Part shown: piece after piece, positions 1-9,783 of the stretch
Numbering within the stretch: position 1 is the stretch's first letter
Layout: each line of letters starts with the position of its first letter
NCBI GenBank assembly: GCA_017852395.1
Contig: JAFMLE010000006.1
Location: 28,643-92,642 of the forward strand
Origin: Flavobacteriaceae bacterium
Lineage (GTDB): Bacteria; Bacteroidota; Bacteroidia; Flavobacteriales; Flavobacteriaceae
Length of the DNA: 64,000 bases
Reading direction: 5' to 3'
Translations under genes and position numbers: made by a program
The notes under the pieces: generated by a model
The model's database searches: none
What the model saw: only the letters and a program-made list of their open reading frames with translations
Told to the model about the DNA's origin: nothing

Positions 1-944
1 GATCACCTTTTAAAACCCTCAATGCACTCATTGCACTTCAAGAAAATGTCATCTCGCCGAAAACCCTATTTCGTTGCGATGGAGGACACTATTATGCACG
101 AGGTGCGTTTATGGAATGTCATTGCCCAATAGGCACAAGCAACAATTTAATGTCTGGTATTTATAATTCGTGCAATACCTATTTTTCATATACCTACCAA
201 AGAATCATCGAGGGCTATCCAACACCACAAGAGGGAATCACACAATGGAAAAAACACCTCAATAGTTTTGGTTTGGGGAATTATCTGGGATATGATCTAC
301 CCATTGGACAACCCGGCTACATTCCTGATGCGGCACTCTACAATCGATTTTATGGAGAAAAAGGCTGGAAAGCCCCCACCATTATTTCAAACGCCATCGG
401 TCAAGGAGAAATTTTAACAACTCCGATTCAAATGGCCAACTTTACGGCTGCCATCGCCAACAGAGGTTTTTATATTAAACCCCATTTTATGAAATCGGTC
501 AGTGATCAATCACAAGGATCAGAATATGAAAAAAAATGGACGACCATCGACTCGATTCATTTCGAAACCGTTATCGAGGGCATGCACAAAGTGGTGGAGC
601 AAGGCACTGCACGTGTGGCACGAATAAACGGTATAACTGTTTGTGGAAAAACCGGTACCGTAGAAAATTTTATGTTACTTGACGGCAAAAAAACACAACT
701 CACCGATCACTCCATGTTTATCGCTTTTGCCCCAAAGGACAACCCCCAAATCGCCTTGGCTGTATTTGTAGAAAACGGTTATTGGGGAGCACGATGGGCA
801 GCGCCTATCGCCAGTCTTATGATTGAAAAATACCTCAACAAAAGCGTCCAAAGAAAATGGCTCGAAAATCGGATGCTCAATGGTAGCCTAGAAGCAGAAT
901 ATCAAAAACCTTATTTGGGGATCCCCTTTACGATCAATGAATAG
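1..944 (+). CDS. mrdA: Penicillin-binding protein 2 (peptidoglycan transpeptidase), 5' end outside window
   Basis: The reading frame is open from base 3, upstream of the first in-window ATG at 111, so this is the C-terminal part of a longer protein. All three active-site motifs of a class B PBP transpeptidase are present: SPFK (SxxK, bases 3-14), SCN (SxN, bases 168-176) and KTG (bases 648-656). The missing upstream part would hold the membrane anchor and the dimerisation domain. PBP2 crosslinks lateral-wall peptidoglycan in the periplasm and works with RodA, whose gene follows with an 8-nt overlap (translational coupling likely). This is the usual order at the end of Bacteroidota mreBCD-mrdA-rodA operons, which favours PBP2 over the division enzyme FtsI. 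Confidence 0.93.
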   Translation, partial: SPFKTLNALIALQENVISPKTLFRCDGGHYYARGAFMECHCPIGTSNNLMSGIYNSCNTYFSYTYQRIIEGYPTPQEGITQWKKHLNSFGLGNYLGYDLPIGQPGYIPDAALYNRFYGEKGWKAPTIISNAIGQGEILTTPIQMANFTAAIANRGFYIKPHFMKSVSDQSQGSEYEKKWTTIDSIHFETVIEGMHKVVEQGTARVARINGITVCGKTGTVENFMLLDGKKTQLTDHSMFIAFAPKDNPQIALAVFVENGYWGARWAAPIASLMIEKYLNKSVQRKWLENRMLNGSLEAEYQKPYLGIPFTINE

Positions 945-2196
945 TTCTATTTTTTCTCGTTTGGATTGGATGACCCTTTTGCTCTACTTGAGCCTCGCCA
1001 TATTTGGAATCGTAAATATCTATTCAGCAACCTTTGTAGAAGAGCAAAGCGATTTACTCAATTTTACGATTCCTGTCGGAAAACAGTTTTTATTTTTTGT
1101 TTTTGGACTCACAAGTGGCGGATTGATCCTTTTCCTTAATGTCAAAATCTTTGAACGATTTAGTTGGTCTTTCTACATTTTGACCATCGTCTTATTAATT
1201 GGGCTTTTTGCTTTTGGAAAAACCATCTCAGGGGCACGCTCGTGGTATAATTTTGGGGGTATTGGATTGCAACCCGCCGAATTTGCAAAAATTGGTACCG
1301 CCTTTGTATTGGCAAAAATTTTAAGCGATTTTCATACCAATTTAAAGTCCATAAAATCGATACTAAAAGTAAGTGGCGTATTGTTACTCCCCATGTTTTT
1401 GATTGTTTTGCAACCCGATCCCGGATCGGCCTTGGTCTATCTGGCCTTCTTTTTTGTCTTGTTACGCGAAGGGCTCAACCTAGGCTTTTTATTTGTTCTG
1501 TTATCTGCATTGGCCCTGTTTCTTGGCACCCTACTCATCGAAGTCCCCGTAATGATCAGTAGTATTGCTATTTTACTCGTATTCGTGTTTTTGTACCTAA
1601 AATGGGCACGATACAAGCCCAAGTTGTTACCATTTCTGGGTGTTGGAATTCTTGCCGCGGCCTTTGTCTTGTCTGTAAATTTTATTTTTAATTCCGTGTT
1701 TGAACAACGGCATCGGGATCGTTTTAATATTATTTTGGGAAAAGAGGTCGATACTCAAGGGATAGGCTATAATATCAATCAATCTAAAATTGCCATCGGT
1801 TCTGGTGGTTTTAGTGGAAAAGGATTTTTAAATGGTACACAAACCAAAGGAAATTTTGTGCCGGAGCAACATACGGATTATATCTTTAGTACCATTGGAG
1901 AAGAATGGGGTTTTATAGGCAGTTTTTTTGTGATTTTGATGTTTACCCTACTTATAATACGCATTTTGTATCAAGCCGAAAAGCAAACCAATATCTTTAG
2001 ACGCGCCTATGCCTATGGAGTTGCTAGTATTTTGTTTTTTCACTTTTTCATCAATACCGGTATGGCTTTAGGAATTGTTCCTACGATAGGAATTCCGCTG
2101 CCGTTTGTGAGCTATGGCGGCTCGAGTCTTTTGGCCTTTTCGATGTTGATTTTTATCTATCTCAACATCGATGCCAATCGGCTAAAGGAGTGGTAG
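937..2196 (+). CDS. rodA: RodA, SEDS peptidoglycan glycosyltransferase
   Basis: A 419-aa polytopic membrane protein of the FtsW/RodA/SpoVE family with about ten hydrophobic segments. Family signatures are visible: QPAEFAK near residue 112, QPDPGSAL with D161, a large extracytoplasmic loop with D272 in a D-x2-G-x-GYN context (the likely catalytic Asp, by analogy with studied RodA proteins), and the C-terminal block GIPLPFVSYGGSS. It polymerises lipid II into glycan strands for cell elongation, paired with PBP2. The start overlaps the mrdA stop by 8 nt. Its stop codon ends exactly one base before the stop of the convergent permease gene, so there is no room for a dedicated terminator. Confidence 0.95.
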   Translation: MNSSIFSRLDWMTLLLYLSLAIFGIVNIYSATFVEEQSDLLNFTIPVGKQFLFFVFGLTSGGLILFLNVKIFERFSWSFYILTIVLLIGLFAFGKTISGARSWYNFGGIGLQPAEFAKIGTAFVLAKILSDFHTNLKSIKSILKVSGVLLLPMFLIVLQPDPGSALVYLAFFFVLLREGLNLGFLFVLLSALALFLGTLLIEVPVMISSIAILLVFVFLYLKWARYKPKLLPFLGVGILAAAFVLSVNFIFNSVFEQRHRDRFNIILGKEVDTQGIGYNINQSKIAIGSGGFSGKGFLNGTQTKGNFVPEQHTDYIFSTIGEEWGFIGSFFVILMFTLLIIRILYQAEKQTNIFRRAYAYGVASILFFHFFINTGMALGIVPTIGIPLPFVSYGGSSLLAFSMLIFIYLNIDANRLKEW

Positions 2197-3282
2197 TTAG
2201 TTTTTGACATCTAACGCATCTCGAAGGCTGTTGCCCAAAGTCATAAATGCCAATACCAACAGCATGATACAAAGACCCGGCAATAAGGCCAAATAGGGTT
2301 TGCCCAAGAGTAAATACCGAAAGTGATCCTTGATCATTCCTCCCCAACTGGGAATGGGAGGTTGTGCCCCTATGCCCAAAAAACTCAACCCGGATTCGAT
2401 CAAAATAGCACTGGCAAAATTTGCCGCTGACAAAACAATAAGCGGTGCTACCAATAACGGTAAAAGATGGCTAAAAATGATGGTCCCATTAGAAAAGCCT
2501 AAGGTATGAGCCGCCTGGATAAATGTTCGCTCCTTGAGGCCAAAAACCTGCCCTCGAACCAGACGGGCAACTTCTACCCACATTGACAAACCTACCGCAA
2601 TAAAAACTTGCCAAAAGCCACGCCCCAAAACCAGGGTAATCGCAATGACCAAAAGCAAAGTAGGAATCGACCAAACAATATTGATTAGCCACATGATTGC
2701 CGCGTCGATTTTTCCACCAAAATAGCCTGAAATAGCCCCCAGTACAATTCCGATCAATAGTGAAATAAATACGGCCACAAAACCAATTGCAAGGGATACT
2801 CTCGAACCAATGATCAAGCGGCTCAACAAATCCCTACCGTATTTGTCAGTACCCAATAAAAACTGTTGCTTTTCGACGTTTTGGGAAACGAAATCATTTA
2901 GGTTTTGACCCTGCGGAATTCGGTTTGTAGCTATCGGCTCATAATATCCTTGCCTACGTCCAAAAGGGCGAATTTCTAGAACTCCATTTTGTATGCGCCA
3001 ATCTTCAATCGGAATGGCATCATGGTCGATGCTATATCCGTTGAAAAAAGAAGATGCGTCAACCGAAGGTTGTTGAAGCGGCAAACGAAGGATTTGCACC
3101 TCAAAACCGGGAGGTTGCGAATGAATCGACAGGTGCATTTGATTGGCATTTTTGGAAGCATCGGGTGCCAACTGGTAGGCAAAGATTGCCACCAAGGCTA
3201 GGATCATTATGATAGAAAAACTTATTAGGCCAAGGGCATTACTCTTTAATCGATTGTACAGCCCCGATGGCCTTCTTTCCAT
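2197..3282 (-). CDS. ABC transporter permease, OppC/DppC type
   Basis: A 361-aa inner-membrane permease of a peptide-type ABC importer. There is one N-terminal membrane segment (residues about 18-36), a long periplasmic stretch of about 100 residues, the OppC hallmark LGTDKYGRDLLSR (about 143-155), and then five hydrophobic segments of the BPD_transp_1 domain. The cytoplasmic EAA loop that docks on the ATPase reads QAAHTLGF...HLLP (256-275), with Q in place of the usual E. No OppB, ATPase or binding protein lies nearby, so the partners must be encoded elsewhere. It follows prc with a 3-nt gap and is probably cotranscribed with it. The substrate cannot be told. Confidence 0.88.
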   Translation of the reverse strand: MERRPSGLYNRLKSNALGLISFSIIMILALVAIFAYQLAPDASKNANQMHLSIHSQPPGFEVQILRLPLQQPSVDASSFFNGYSIDHDAIPIEDWRIQNGVLEIRPFGRRQGYYEPIATNRIPQGQNLNDFVSQNVEKQQFLLGTDKYGRDLLSRLIIGSRVSLAIGFVAVFISLLIGIVLGAISGYFGGKIDAAIMWLINIVWSIPTLLLVIAITLVLGRGFWQVFIAVGLSMWVEVARLVRGQVFGLKERTFIQAAHTLGFSNGTIIFSHLLPLLVAPLIVLSAANFASAILIESGLSFLGIGAQPPIPSWGGMIKDHFRYLLLGKPYLALLPGLCIMLLVLAFMTLGNSLRDALDVKN

Positions 3283-3285
3283 AGT

Positions 3286-5427
3286 TTATTGTTTTATCTG
3301 GGCAACTTTCTGGTTGCCACTAAACGATGTACTCATATCTTCTAAAATATTTACCGCTTCTGAGATATAGAGGTCTTTCTTTAGATCTTCGGCCCATCTT
3401 TTGCGCTTTTCGGCATAATCTTTATTGGGAAAAACGGCACTGCCCTTTAAAGATAGATCCGCTTCGGGCAACCATGTAAAATCATACGGAGATGAAAATT
3501 TGTTGAGTACTTCAAATTTTTTAGAAGCAGCACGATCTGCATCTTGCTCGTCTTTGAACTCTTGATAATTGAGTGAGTAGGTATAATCGTTTTGCTGGGC
3601 TTTGATGCGTTGTGCTTGTTCTTCGATCAAGGAGATCATCGTATTGTTAGAAAGACGTGCTTTGCTGTTTTCTATGGCATATTGAAAATTAAAATCTTTG
3701 GTCCACGGCCTATAACTCGCTGGAGATATGCGATCCCAAGCGAGGGGGTTGTCTTGGTCTTTTTCACCCATATCGACATATTGATAGCGGTCGGGAATTA
3801 CAACATCACTTTTGACACCTTCTAACTGTGTTGAGCCACCATTGATCCGATAAAATTTATCGGTTGTTATCTTTAGTGCGCCAAGGTCACCATAGGTATT
3901 GCCAGATATAATACGGTTGAGATCTACCATGTTTTGAACGGTTCCTTTGCCAAAAGTCTGTTTACTTCCTAAAACTATGGCACGTTTGTAGTCTTGCAAT
4001 GCAGCAGCTAAAATTTCAGAAGCAGAGGCCGAAAATTCATTGACCAATACGACGAGTGGACCATCCCATACAATAGCGGGATCGGTATCACTTAGTACCT
4101 CTTTGCGGTTGCCCACACTTTTGACCTGTACTATAGGGCCTTCTTCTATAAAATAACCGGTCATGTCAACAACTGTTTTTAGCGATCCTCCTCCGTTGTT
4201 TCTAAGATCTAGTACGATCCCAGAGACTCCTTTCTTTTTGAGTTGCTCCAGCTCCTTTTTGACGTCTGTTGCAGCATTGCGTTCTTTATAATCCTCAAAA
4301 TTGATGTAAAATTTAGGCAGTGCAATAAGCCCAAAAGTTTTGTCCCCTTTTTGGATCAATGAGGATCGGGCATAAACCTCCTCGAGTTGGACAACGTCTC
4401 TCGTAATGGCAACCTCTTCGATGGTACCATCGACCCGTTTGATCGTCAAAATCACTTGGGTTCCTGATGGGCCTTTGATGAGTTTGATGGCATCATCGAG
4501 ACGCATTCCAGAAATTTCTACGGCATCACCAGTGGCTTGTGCTACTTTTAGAATAATATCACCTACATCCAAAAGTTTGTCCCGCCATACGGGCCCTCCA
4601 GATATAACTTCTACAATTTTGACCTCTTGATTTTTCTTTTGTAAACGGGCGCCGATACCGTCATAGGTTCCGGACATGTTGGTGTCAAATCGGTCTTTTT
4701 CTTCCGGGGCGAAATAAAATGTGTGGGGATCAAATTGTTCTGCGATGGCATTGACGTAAATAGAAAACCAATCTTTACGATCCAATTCGTTGATCAGGTC
4801 AAAGTAGTCTTTGATGTTTTCGCGGGTCAATTCTCGGGCTTCTACCTCCAATTGTGCATCGCTTTTCATTTTATAAGTTGGATCTTCTTTAAACTTTTTC
4901 TGCTCTTCTTCCTTTTTGCTTACAAATCGATCGAGGGTGGAGAGTTTAAACCTTTTTCTCCAACGGTTTTTTAGTTCGTTGAGGTTGGTGGCATAGGGGA
5001 GCTTATCATACTCTAAGTCGATGGTTTCTTGGATGTCAAAATCAAAAGGGGTGTCTAAAATTTCGTTGTAAAATTCTTTTACTTGATCCATACGTCCCAT
5101 CAATCGGTCGTAGGTCAATTCAAAAAAAGTTAAAGTCGTTTGTTTCAACTCATCGTCAATTTTATTTTTAAATCGATTGAAATTGATGATGTCGGCTTGA
5201 AGAAAAAATCGGTGCTGACCGTCTAATCCTTCCATGTATTTCATAAAAACTTGCTCCGAAAAATCATCGTTGATTTCTTTTGGATCAAAGTGTCCTCGTT
5301 CGAGTACATATGAAATAATTTCTAGTAAAAGCTTGTCTTTATCGGGGTTGATCGCTTCTTTTGAAGAAAACCCCAAAAACAAAGCGGTGAGCACAATAGC
5401 AGGTAGTAAGATTCTTAATTTTCGCAT
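3286..5427 (-). CDS. prc: Carboxy-terminal processing (tail-specific) protease Prc, family S41
   Basis: A 713-aa periplasmic protease. Residues 1-21 look like a signal peptide. A long N-terminal helical Prc domain follows, then a PDZ domain (about 252-335) with YDGIGA, and the S41 core. The catalytic triad expected from E. coli Prc can be placed: S468 in FSASASE, D479 and K494 in TFGKGTVQ. A C-terminal Prc-specific region completes the protein. Such proteases degrade or trim periplasmic and outer-membrane-associated proteins from the C terminus, including cell-wall hydrolases in other bacteria. It heads a two-gene unit with the OppC-like permease and diverges from surE across 135 bp. Confidence 0.94.
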   Translation of the reverse strand: MRKLRILLPAIVLTALFLGFSSKEAINPDKDKLLLEIISYVLERGHFDPKEINDDFSEQVFMKYMEGLDGQHRFFLQADIINFNRFKNKIDDELKQTTLTFFELTYDRLMGRMDQVKEFYNEILDTPFDFDIQETIDLEYDKLPYATNLNELKNRWRKRFKLSTLDRFVSKKEEEQKKFKEDPTYKMKSDAQLEVEARELTRENIKDYFDLINELDRKDWFSIYVNAIAEQFDPHTFYFAPEEKDRFDTNMSGTYDGIGARLQKKNQEVKIVEVISGGPVWRDKLLDVGDIILKVAQATGDAVEISGMRLDDAIKLIKGPSGTQVILTIKRVDGTIEEVAITRDVVQLEEVYARSSLIQKGDKTFGLIALPKFYINFEDYKERNAATDVKKELEQLKKKGVSGIVLDLRNNGGGSLKTVVDMTGYFIEEGPIVQVKSVGNRKEVLSDTDPAIVWDGPLVVLVNEFSASASEILAAALQDYKRAIVLGSKQTFGKGTVQNMVDLNRIISGNTYGDLGALKITTDKFYRINGGSTQLEGVKSDVVIPDRYQYVDMGEKDQDNPLAWDRISPASYRPWTKDFNFQYAIENSKARLSNNTMISLIEEQAQRIKAQQNDYTYSLNYQEFKDEQDADRAASKKFEVLNKFSSPYDFTWLPEADLSLKGSAVFPNKDYAEKRKRWAEDLKKDLYISEAVNILEDMSTSFSGNQKVAQIKQ

Positions 5428-5562
5428 AGCAAGTGATAAAGTACTAAAATAAGGGAAAATTAAAGGATTATCAAACCGCGAATTACAAAGATTTTGTTAA
5501 AGGTGGGTTAGTTCAAAGTCGCTGTTAATTTTCTTATTTTAGAGCATAATTTAAAAAAAACT

Positions 5563-6333
5563 ATGTCAAAAAAACCCCTGATACTTGTGACCAATGATGA
5601 TGGAATCACAGCTCCGGGACTTCGGGCACTCATCGAAGTTATGAACACCATAGGCGAAGTAGTGGTGGTTGCACCAGACAGTCCACAATCTGCTATGGGA
5701 CACGCCATAACGATTAACTCCACCTTACATTGCGAAGTTCATCCAACCGATGGTCCGCAACTAGAATATAGCTGTTCGGGGACTCCTGCAGATTGTGTAA
5801 AATTGGCGGTAAACGAAATCTTAGGCCGCAAGCCCGATCTTTGTGTTTCGGGCATCAACCATGGCTCCAACTCATCGATCAATGTGATTTATTCGGGGAC
5901 CATGAGTGCGGCAGTAGAAGCAGGCATCGAAGGGATTCCTGCGATCGGCTTTTCACTTTTGGATTATCGTTGGGGTGCTGACTTTGAAGTTACCAAGCCC
6001 TTTGTAGAAAAAATTACGCGAAGTGCTCTTAAAAATAAAATCCCTAAAGACACCGTACTCAATGTCAATATTCCTGTATTAAAAAGCGGTATCATCAAGG
6101 GCATCAAAATTTGTCGACAAGCCAAAGCCTATTGGGTTGAAGAATTTGATAAACGGACCAATCCAATGGGAAGAGAGTACTATTGGCTCACCGGAAATTT
6201 CATCAACGAAGACCGGGGTGAGGATACGGACGAATGGGCACTTGAACAGGGCTATATTTCAATCGTACCTGTACAGTTTGATTTAACAGCACACCATACT
6301 ATACAACAGTTAAATACTTGGGATTTTGATTAA
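5563..6333 (+). CDS. surE: 5'-nucleotidase SurE
   Basis: A 256-aa SurE family phosphatase. The N terminus ILVTNDDGITAPG carries the metal-binding D12-D13 pair. The other expected ligands are S43 (DSPQSAMG) and N99 in SGINHGSN. Conserved blocks SGTPADCVK and YSGTMSAAVEA are present, and the length matches the family (about 250). It removes 5' or 3' phosphate from nucleoside monophosphates in the cytoplasm. It is the first gene of a plus-strand run surE, small membrane protein, lpxB, comEC. The gap to prc contains TATTTTAG, only a poor match to the Bacteroidota -7 box. Confidence 0.96.
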   Translation: MSKKPLILVTNDDGITAPGLRALIEVMNTIGEVVVVAPDSPQSAMGHAITINSTLHCEVHPTDGPQLEYSCSGTPADCVKLAVNEILGRKPDLCVSGINHGSNSSINVIYSGTMSAAVEAGIEGIPAIGFSLLDYRWGADFEVTKPFVEKITRSALKNKIPKDTVLNVNIPVLKSGIIKGIKICRQAKAYWVEEFDKRTNPMGREYYWLTGNFINEDRGEDTDEWALEQGYISIVPVQFDLTAHHTIQQLNTWDFD

Positions 6334-6610
6334 CCGCACAACCTTTTTGGGCTTTTTGACCGGCTTGCTAGCGGCCGTATTGGGGGTTTTGTTGTTTGTG
6401 TTAGTCTTTTCCGAAGGGGGTTTTGTCGAGAGTGTACAACTGCTCTATCAACAACAAAAATTGGGTGGACTGATCAGTATTGGAGCCCTTATCAACCTCC
6501 CTCTATTTTTTATATGTATTAGAAAAAACAAGCTCCCCTTTGCTACCGGTTTGGTCTTTGCCGCTTTGCTATTGGTTATGATCATTGCCTTTTTAAAAAT
6601 AAACATCTAA
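6326..6610 (+). CDS. Small three-helix membrane protein, unknown function
   Basis: A 94-aa protein starting at TTG (6326) inside the last codons of surE (8-nt overlap) and ending 10 nt before lpxB. Three hydrophobic segments (about residues 7-28, 43-62 and 70-92) separated by short charged loops fill nearly the whole protein. I do not recognise a family. The frame fits tightly between two real genes and reads as clean membrane protein, so it is probably genuine. The position before lpxB suggests an envelope role, but that is inference from context only. Confidence 0.7.
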   Translation: MINRTTFLGFLTGLLAAVLGVLLFVLVFSEGGFVESVQLLYQQQKLGGLISIGALINLPLFFICIRKNKLPFATGLVFAALLLVMIIAFLKINI

Positions 6611-6620
6611 ATCACCGCTT

Positions 6621-7733
6621 TTGAAATACTATATCATTGCTGGAGAAGCCTCGGGAGATTTGCACGGTGCCCGGTTGATCGAAGCCCTGCATCGAGAGGA
6701 TGCAGAGGCTCAAATTCGATGTTGGGGAGGTGATCTAATGGAAGCCGCGGGTGCTCGACTTGTAAAACACTACCGCGAACTGGCCTTTATGGGGTTTTGG
6801 GAGGTGATACTTCATTTGAAAACCATTTTGAAAAACATCGCATTTTGCAAAAACGACATACAAGATTTTCGTCCTGATGTAATCATTTATATCGATTATC
6901 CCGGATTTAATCTTCGAATTGCAGACTGGGCCAAAAAGCTAGGATATAAAAATCATTATTATATCAGCCCACAAATTTGGGCTTGGAAAGAAAATCGGAT
7001 TCATCAAATCAAAAAAAACATTGATGCCCTTTATGTGATTTTACCCTTCGAAAAAGAATATTTTGAGCAAAAACATCAATTTAAAGTACACTATGTTGGG
7101 CACCCACTTTTGGACAGTATCGACCAATATAAAAGCAATTCTACATTTATCGCCCAAAATAACCTAGACCCCTCAAAGCCAATCATCGCCTTGTTGCCGG
7201 GCAGTAGAAAACAGGAGATTAAAAAAATGCTGCCCTACTTTTTGCAATGCATTCCTCAATTTGATACTTACCAATTTGTAGTTGCTGGTGCGCCTGGCAT
7301 CGACCCCAAATGGTATGATACCACCCTACAAGGGCATCGGTGCACATTGGTCCACAATCAAACATATGCACTGCTACAACACAGCCAAGCAGCCGTCGTA
7401 ACCAGTGGTACTGCAACTCTAGAAACAGCACTTTTTGACGTGCCTCAAGTGGTCTGTTATCGCAGCAGCACGATCAGTTACCAAATTGCAAAACGAGTCG
7501 TCAAACTTGATGCCATTGCATTGGTCAATCTGATTATGAAAAAGCACCTCATCACTGAGTTGATACAAAACGATTGCACCCCTCAAAAAATCTCCCAGTG
7601 GCTACGTGTTCTTTTGAGCGAAAAAGGCCGTAAAGACCTCCAATTGGGCTATCAGTCGCTTAGAAAACTTCTTGACAAAGGCGGTGCTAGTGCCAAGACA
7701 GCACAACATATCTTCACATCTATTTCAAAATAA
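6621..7733 (+). CDS. lpxB: Lipid-A-disaccharide synthase LpxB
   Basis: A 370-aa GT19 glycosyltransferase. The family signature AGEASGDLHGARL sits at residues 7-19; ISPQIWAWKENR, LLPGSRKQEI and the sugar-nucleotide region VTSGTATLETALF follow. It condenses UDP-2,3-diacylglucosamine with lipid X to give the tetraacyl disaccharide of lipid A, at the inner face of the inner membrane. The start is TTG (6621), ten bases after the upstream small gene; no ATG precedes the conserved N terminus, so the rare start is convincing. LpxB shows that this organism makes lipid A, which agrees with the lptC gene at 20.1 kb. Confidence 0.95.
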   Translation: MKYYIIAGEASGDLHGARLIEALHREDAEAQIRCWGGDLMEAAGARLVKHYRELAFMGFWEVILHLKTILKNIAFCKNDIQDFRPDVIIYIDYPGFNLRIADWAKKLGYKNHYYISPQIWAWKENRIHQIKKNIDALYVILPFEKEYFEQKHQFKVHYVGHPLLDSIDQYKSNSTFIAQNNLDPSKPIIALLPGSRKQEIKKMLPYFLQCIPQFDTYQFVVAGAPGIDPKWYDTTLQGHRCTLVHNQTYALLQHSQAAVVTSGTATLETALFDVPQVVCYRSSTISYQIAKRVVKLDAIALVNLIMKKHLITELIQNDCTPQKISQWLRVLLSEKGRKDLQLGYQSLRKLLDKGGASAKTAQHIFTSISK

Positions 7734-7761
7734 ACGTGCAAAAATTTTTATAAATTGATGC

Positions 7762-9783
7762 ATGCGTTGGCCCCATTTCCCTGTAGTTTATCTACTGACG
7801 ACCCTGCTTGTCGGGTATTTGCTTCATTGGGGCATTGGCTTTAATCCTTTACTGGCAGGTGTTCTTTTGGGCGGTAGTTTACTTTTTGGCCTTCTAGGGG
7901 TTTGGGTCAAAAAACAATATGGGCGCTTTTACACCCTTGGGGTGTACCTTTTTTTGATCCTGTGTTTTTATGGCTTGCGCGCAGCCTATTATTGGCTTCC
8001 AAAAAACCATTTCACAAAATCAAACTTAGAAAACACCATAGGACCACTATCGGGGGTGTTAATCGAAAAACTAAGCTCAACCAATGCACGAAACCGTTAT
8101 TATGCACAACTTTTACAGCAGGGAGATCAACCTATAGAAGGCAAAATAGTGGTTCAATTTATGTCTAAAAACCCCATCGAAAATCTTCGAATTGGCCGAG
8201 CTTTTGCCACCAACAAAATACCAAGTCCGATTGATCCACCAAAACATCCTGGGCAATTTGATTATAAAAACTATTTAGCAAACCAGCGCATTTTTGGAGA
8301 ACTAAAATTGTTCGAAGGCGATTATACGATCGTAGAAACCGACCCCCCTATTTCACTCAAAATGAAAATCGAATTGTGGCGGCAAAAGAGTCTAAAAAGA
8401 CTCTCGGATAGCTCTCTATCAATGGCCAGCAAAGGGCTGTTAGGTGCTTTGATCTTTGGAGAACAATCGGGTATAGAAATGGGTCAAATGCAAGCTTATG
8501 CCAAAGCTGGAGTGATCCATTTATTGGCCATTTCTGGACTACATATTGGGCTGATTACTTTTTTCTTACTATTTATTTTACGCCCACTAAACCGCTTGGA
8601 CAGGGTAAAATACGTTTCGGCATTTTTGGTCATTTTGCTGCTTTGGTTTTATGCTTTTTTTACGGGACTAAAGCCATCGGTTATACGTGCTGTATGTATG
8701 TTTTCTTTATGGGCATTGGCTACCCAAGGAAACTTTAGACAAGATCCACTTAATGTGGTTTTGTGTAGTGCTTTTATTTTACTGGTATGTTATCCTCCCT
8801 ATTTATTTTCTGTGGGGTTTCAAATGAGCTATCTCGCCGTGTTGGGCATCCTCTCAGGGCACCCTATTTTATCTCGATTGTGGCAACCACGATGGAGACC
8901 GGTTCGCTACCTCTGGCAACTTACGGTCGTTACACTAACGGCACAAATTGCTGTGACCCCTTTGAGTGTTTTTTATTTTAAACAGTTTCCGGGATTGTTT
9001 TTAATAAGCAATTGGATGATTCTCCCTTTTTTTGGTGGTCTTCTTGGGTTGAGCTTTATTATCACTGGCGCCAACTTGATCAGCCTTAAAATCTGGGGCA
9101 TGAATGAAATATATGATTGGATCGTGCATACATTTAATCGGTGCATAAATGCGATTGCTGCACAAGAAAATCTAATTTTTACGGACTTAAAACTGAATTT
9201 AGGCGCGGTTTTGCTGCTCTATTTTTTTCTTTTTTTATTGCTCCAAAGAAGAAGAAAAATAGCTCAATTTCCTTGGGTCTATCTACTATCGGCTTTACTG
9301 ATTGTGCAAGGAGGTTTTGTTTTAGTGCAACATTTTTTGATTCCAAAAAAGACACTCTGGATGGTTTCGCATTATCAAACAACGGCCCTCGCATATCCTG
9401 AAAATAATAAACTGAAAATGCTTGTTGCCCATCAGGAGGTCAATCTTGATAAAATTGCATCTTTTTACACCCAATACTTTTATACCGACTCCGTAGCATA
9501 TCAGTCACTACCCAACTTTATCATAAAGGAACATCTTCGGATTTTGGTCTGTAAAAATGCTTCGATCATGAGTGTTGAAGATTTTGATCCCACCCATTTG
9601 TTGGTCACCGGTAATCCCAAAATAAATTTTGATCGATTGTTAGAAAAAATCAAACCGCAAAAAGTGATTTTTGGCGGTGACATCCGCCCATGGCGTCTTG
9701 TCCTTTGGGAGGCCAGTTGCAAAAAACAAAAAATCCCTTATCACAATTTGGCAAAAGAAGGGAGTCTAAAAATCAGCCTTTGA
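7762..9783 (+). CDS. comEC: ComEC/Rec2-family DNA uptake channel protein
   Basis: A 673-aa multi-pass membrane protein. The first 100 residues contain several hydrophobic segments, followed by a DUF4131-like soluble region and then the Competence domain with the diagnostic HLLAISGLHIGLI (near residue 252) and GLKPSVIRAVCMF. ComEC forms the inner-membrane channel for single-stranded DNA during natural transformation. The C-terminal 140 residues show no HxHxDH, so the metallo-beta-lactamase-like domain present in Bacillus ComEC is absent or strongly degenerate. The last 11 nt overlap the convergent thioredoxin-like gene. Confidence 0.88.
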   Translation: MRWPHFPVVYLLTTLLVGYLLHWGIGFNPLLAGVLLGGSLLFGLLGVWVKKQYGRFYTLGVYLFLILCFYGLRAAYYWLPKNHFTKSNLENTIGPLSGVLIEKLSSTNARNRYYAQLLQQGDQPIEGKIVVQFMSKNPIENLRIGRAFATNKIPSPIDPPKHPGQFDYKNYLANQRIFGELKLFEGDYTIVETDPPISLKMKIELWRQKSLKRLSDSSLSMASKGLLGALIFGEQSGIEMGQMQAYAKAGVIHLLAISGLHIGLITFFLLFILRPLNRLDRVKYVSAFLVILLLWFYAFFTGLKPSVIRAVCMFSLWALATQGNFRQDPLNVVLCSAFILLVCYPPYLFSVGFQMSYLAVLGILSGHPILSRLWQPRWRPVRYLWQLTVVTLTAQIAVTPLSVFYFKQFPGLFLISNWMILPFFGGLLGLSFIITGANLISLKIWGMNEIYDWIVHTFNRCINAIAAQENLIFTDLKLNLGAVLLLYFFLFLLLQRRRKIAQFPWVYLLSALLIVQGGFVLVQHFLIPKKTLWMVSHYQTTALAYPENNKLKMLVAHQEVNLDKIASFYTQYFYTDSVAYQSLPNFIIKEHLRILVCKNASIMSVEDFDPTHLLVTGNPKINFDRLLEKIKPQKVIFGGDIRPWRLVLWEASCKKQKIPYHNLAKEGSLKISL

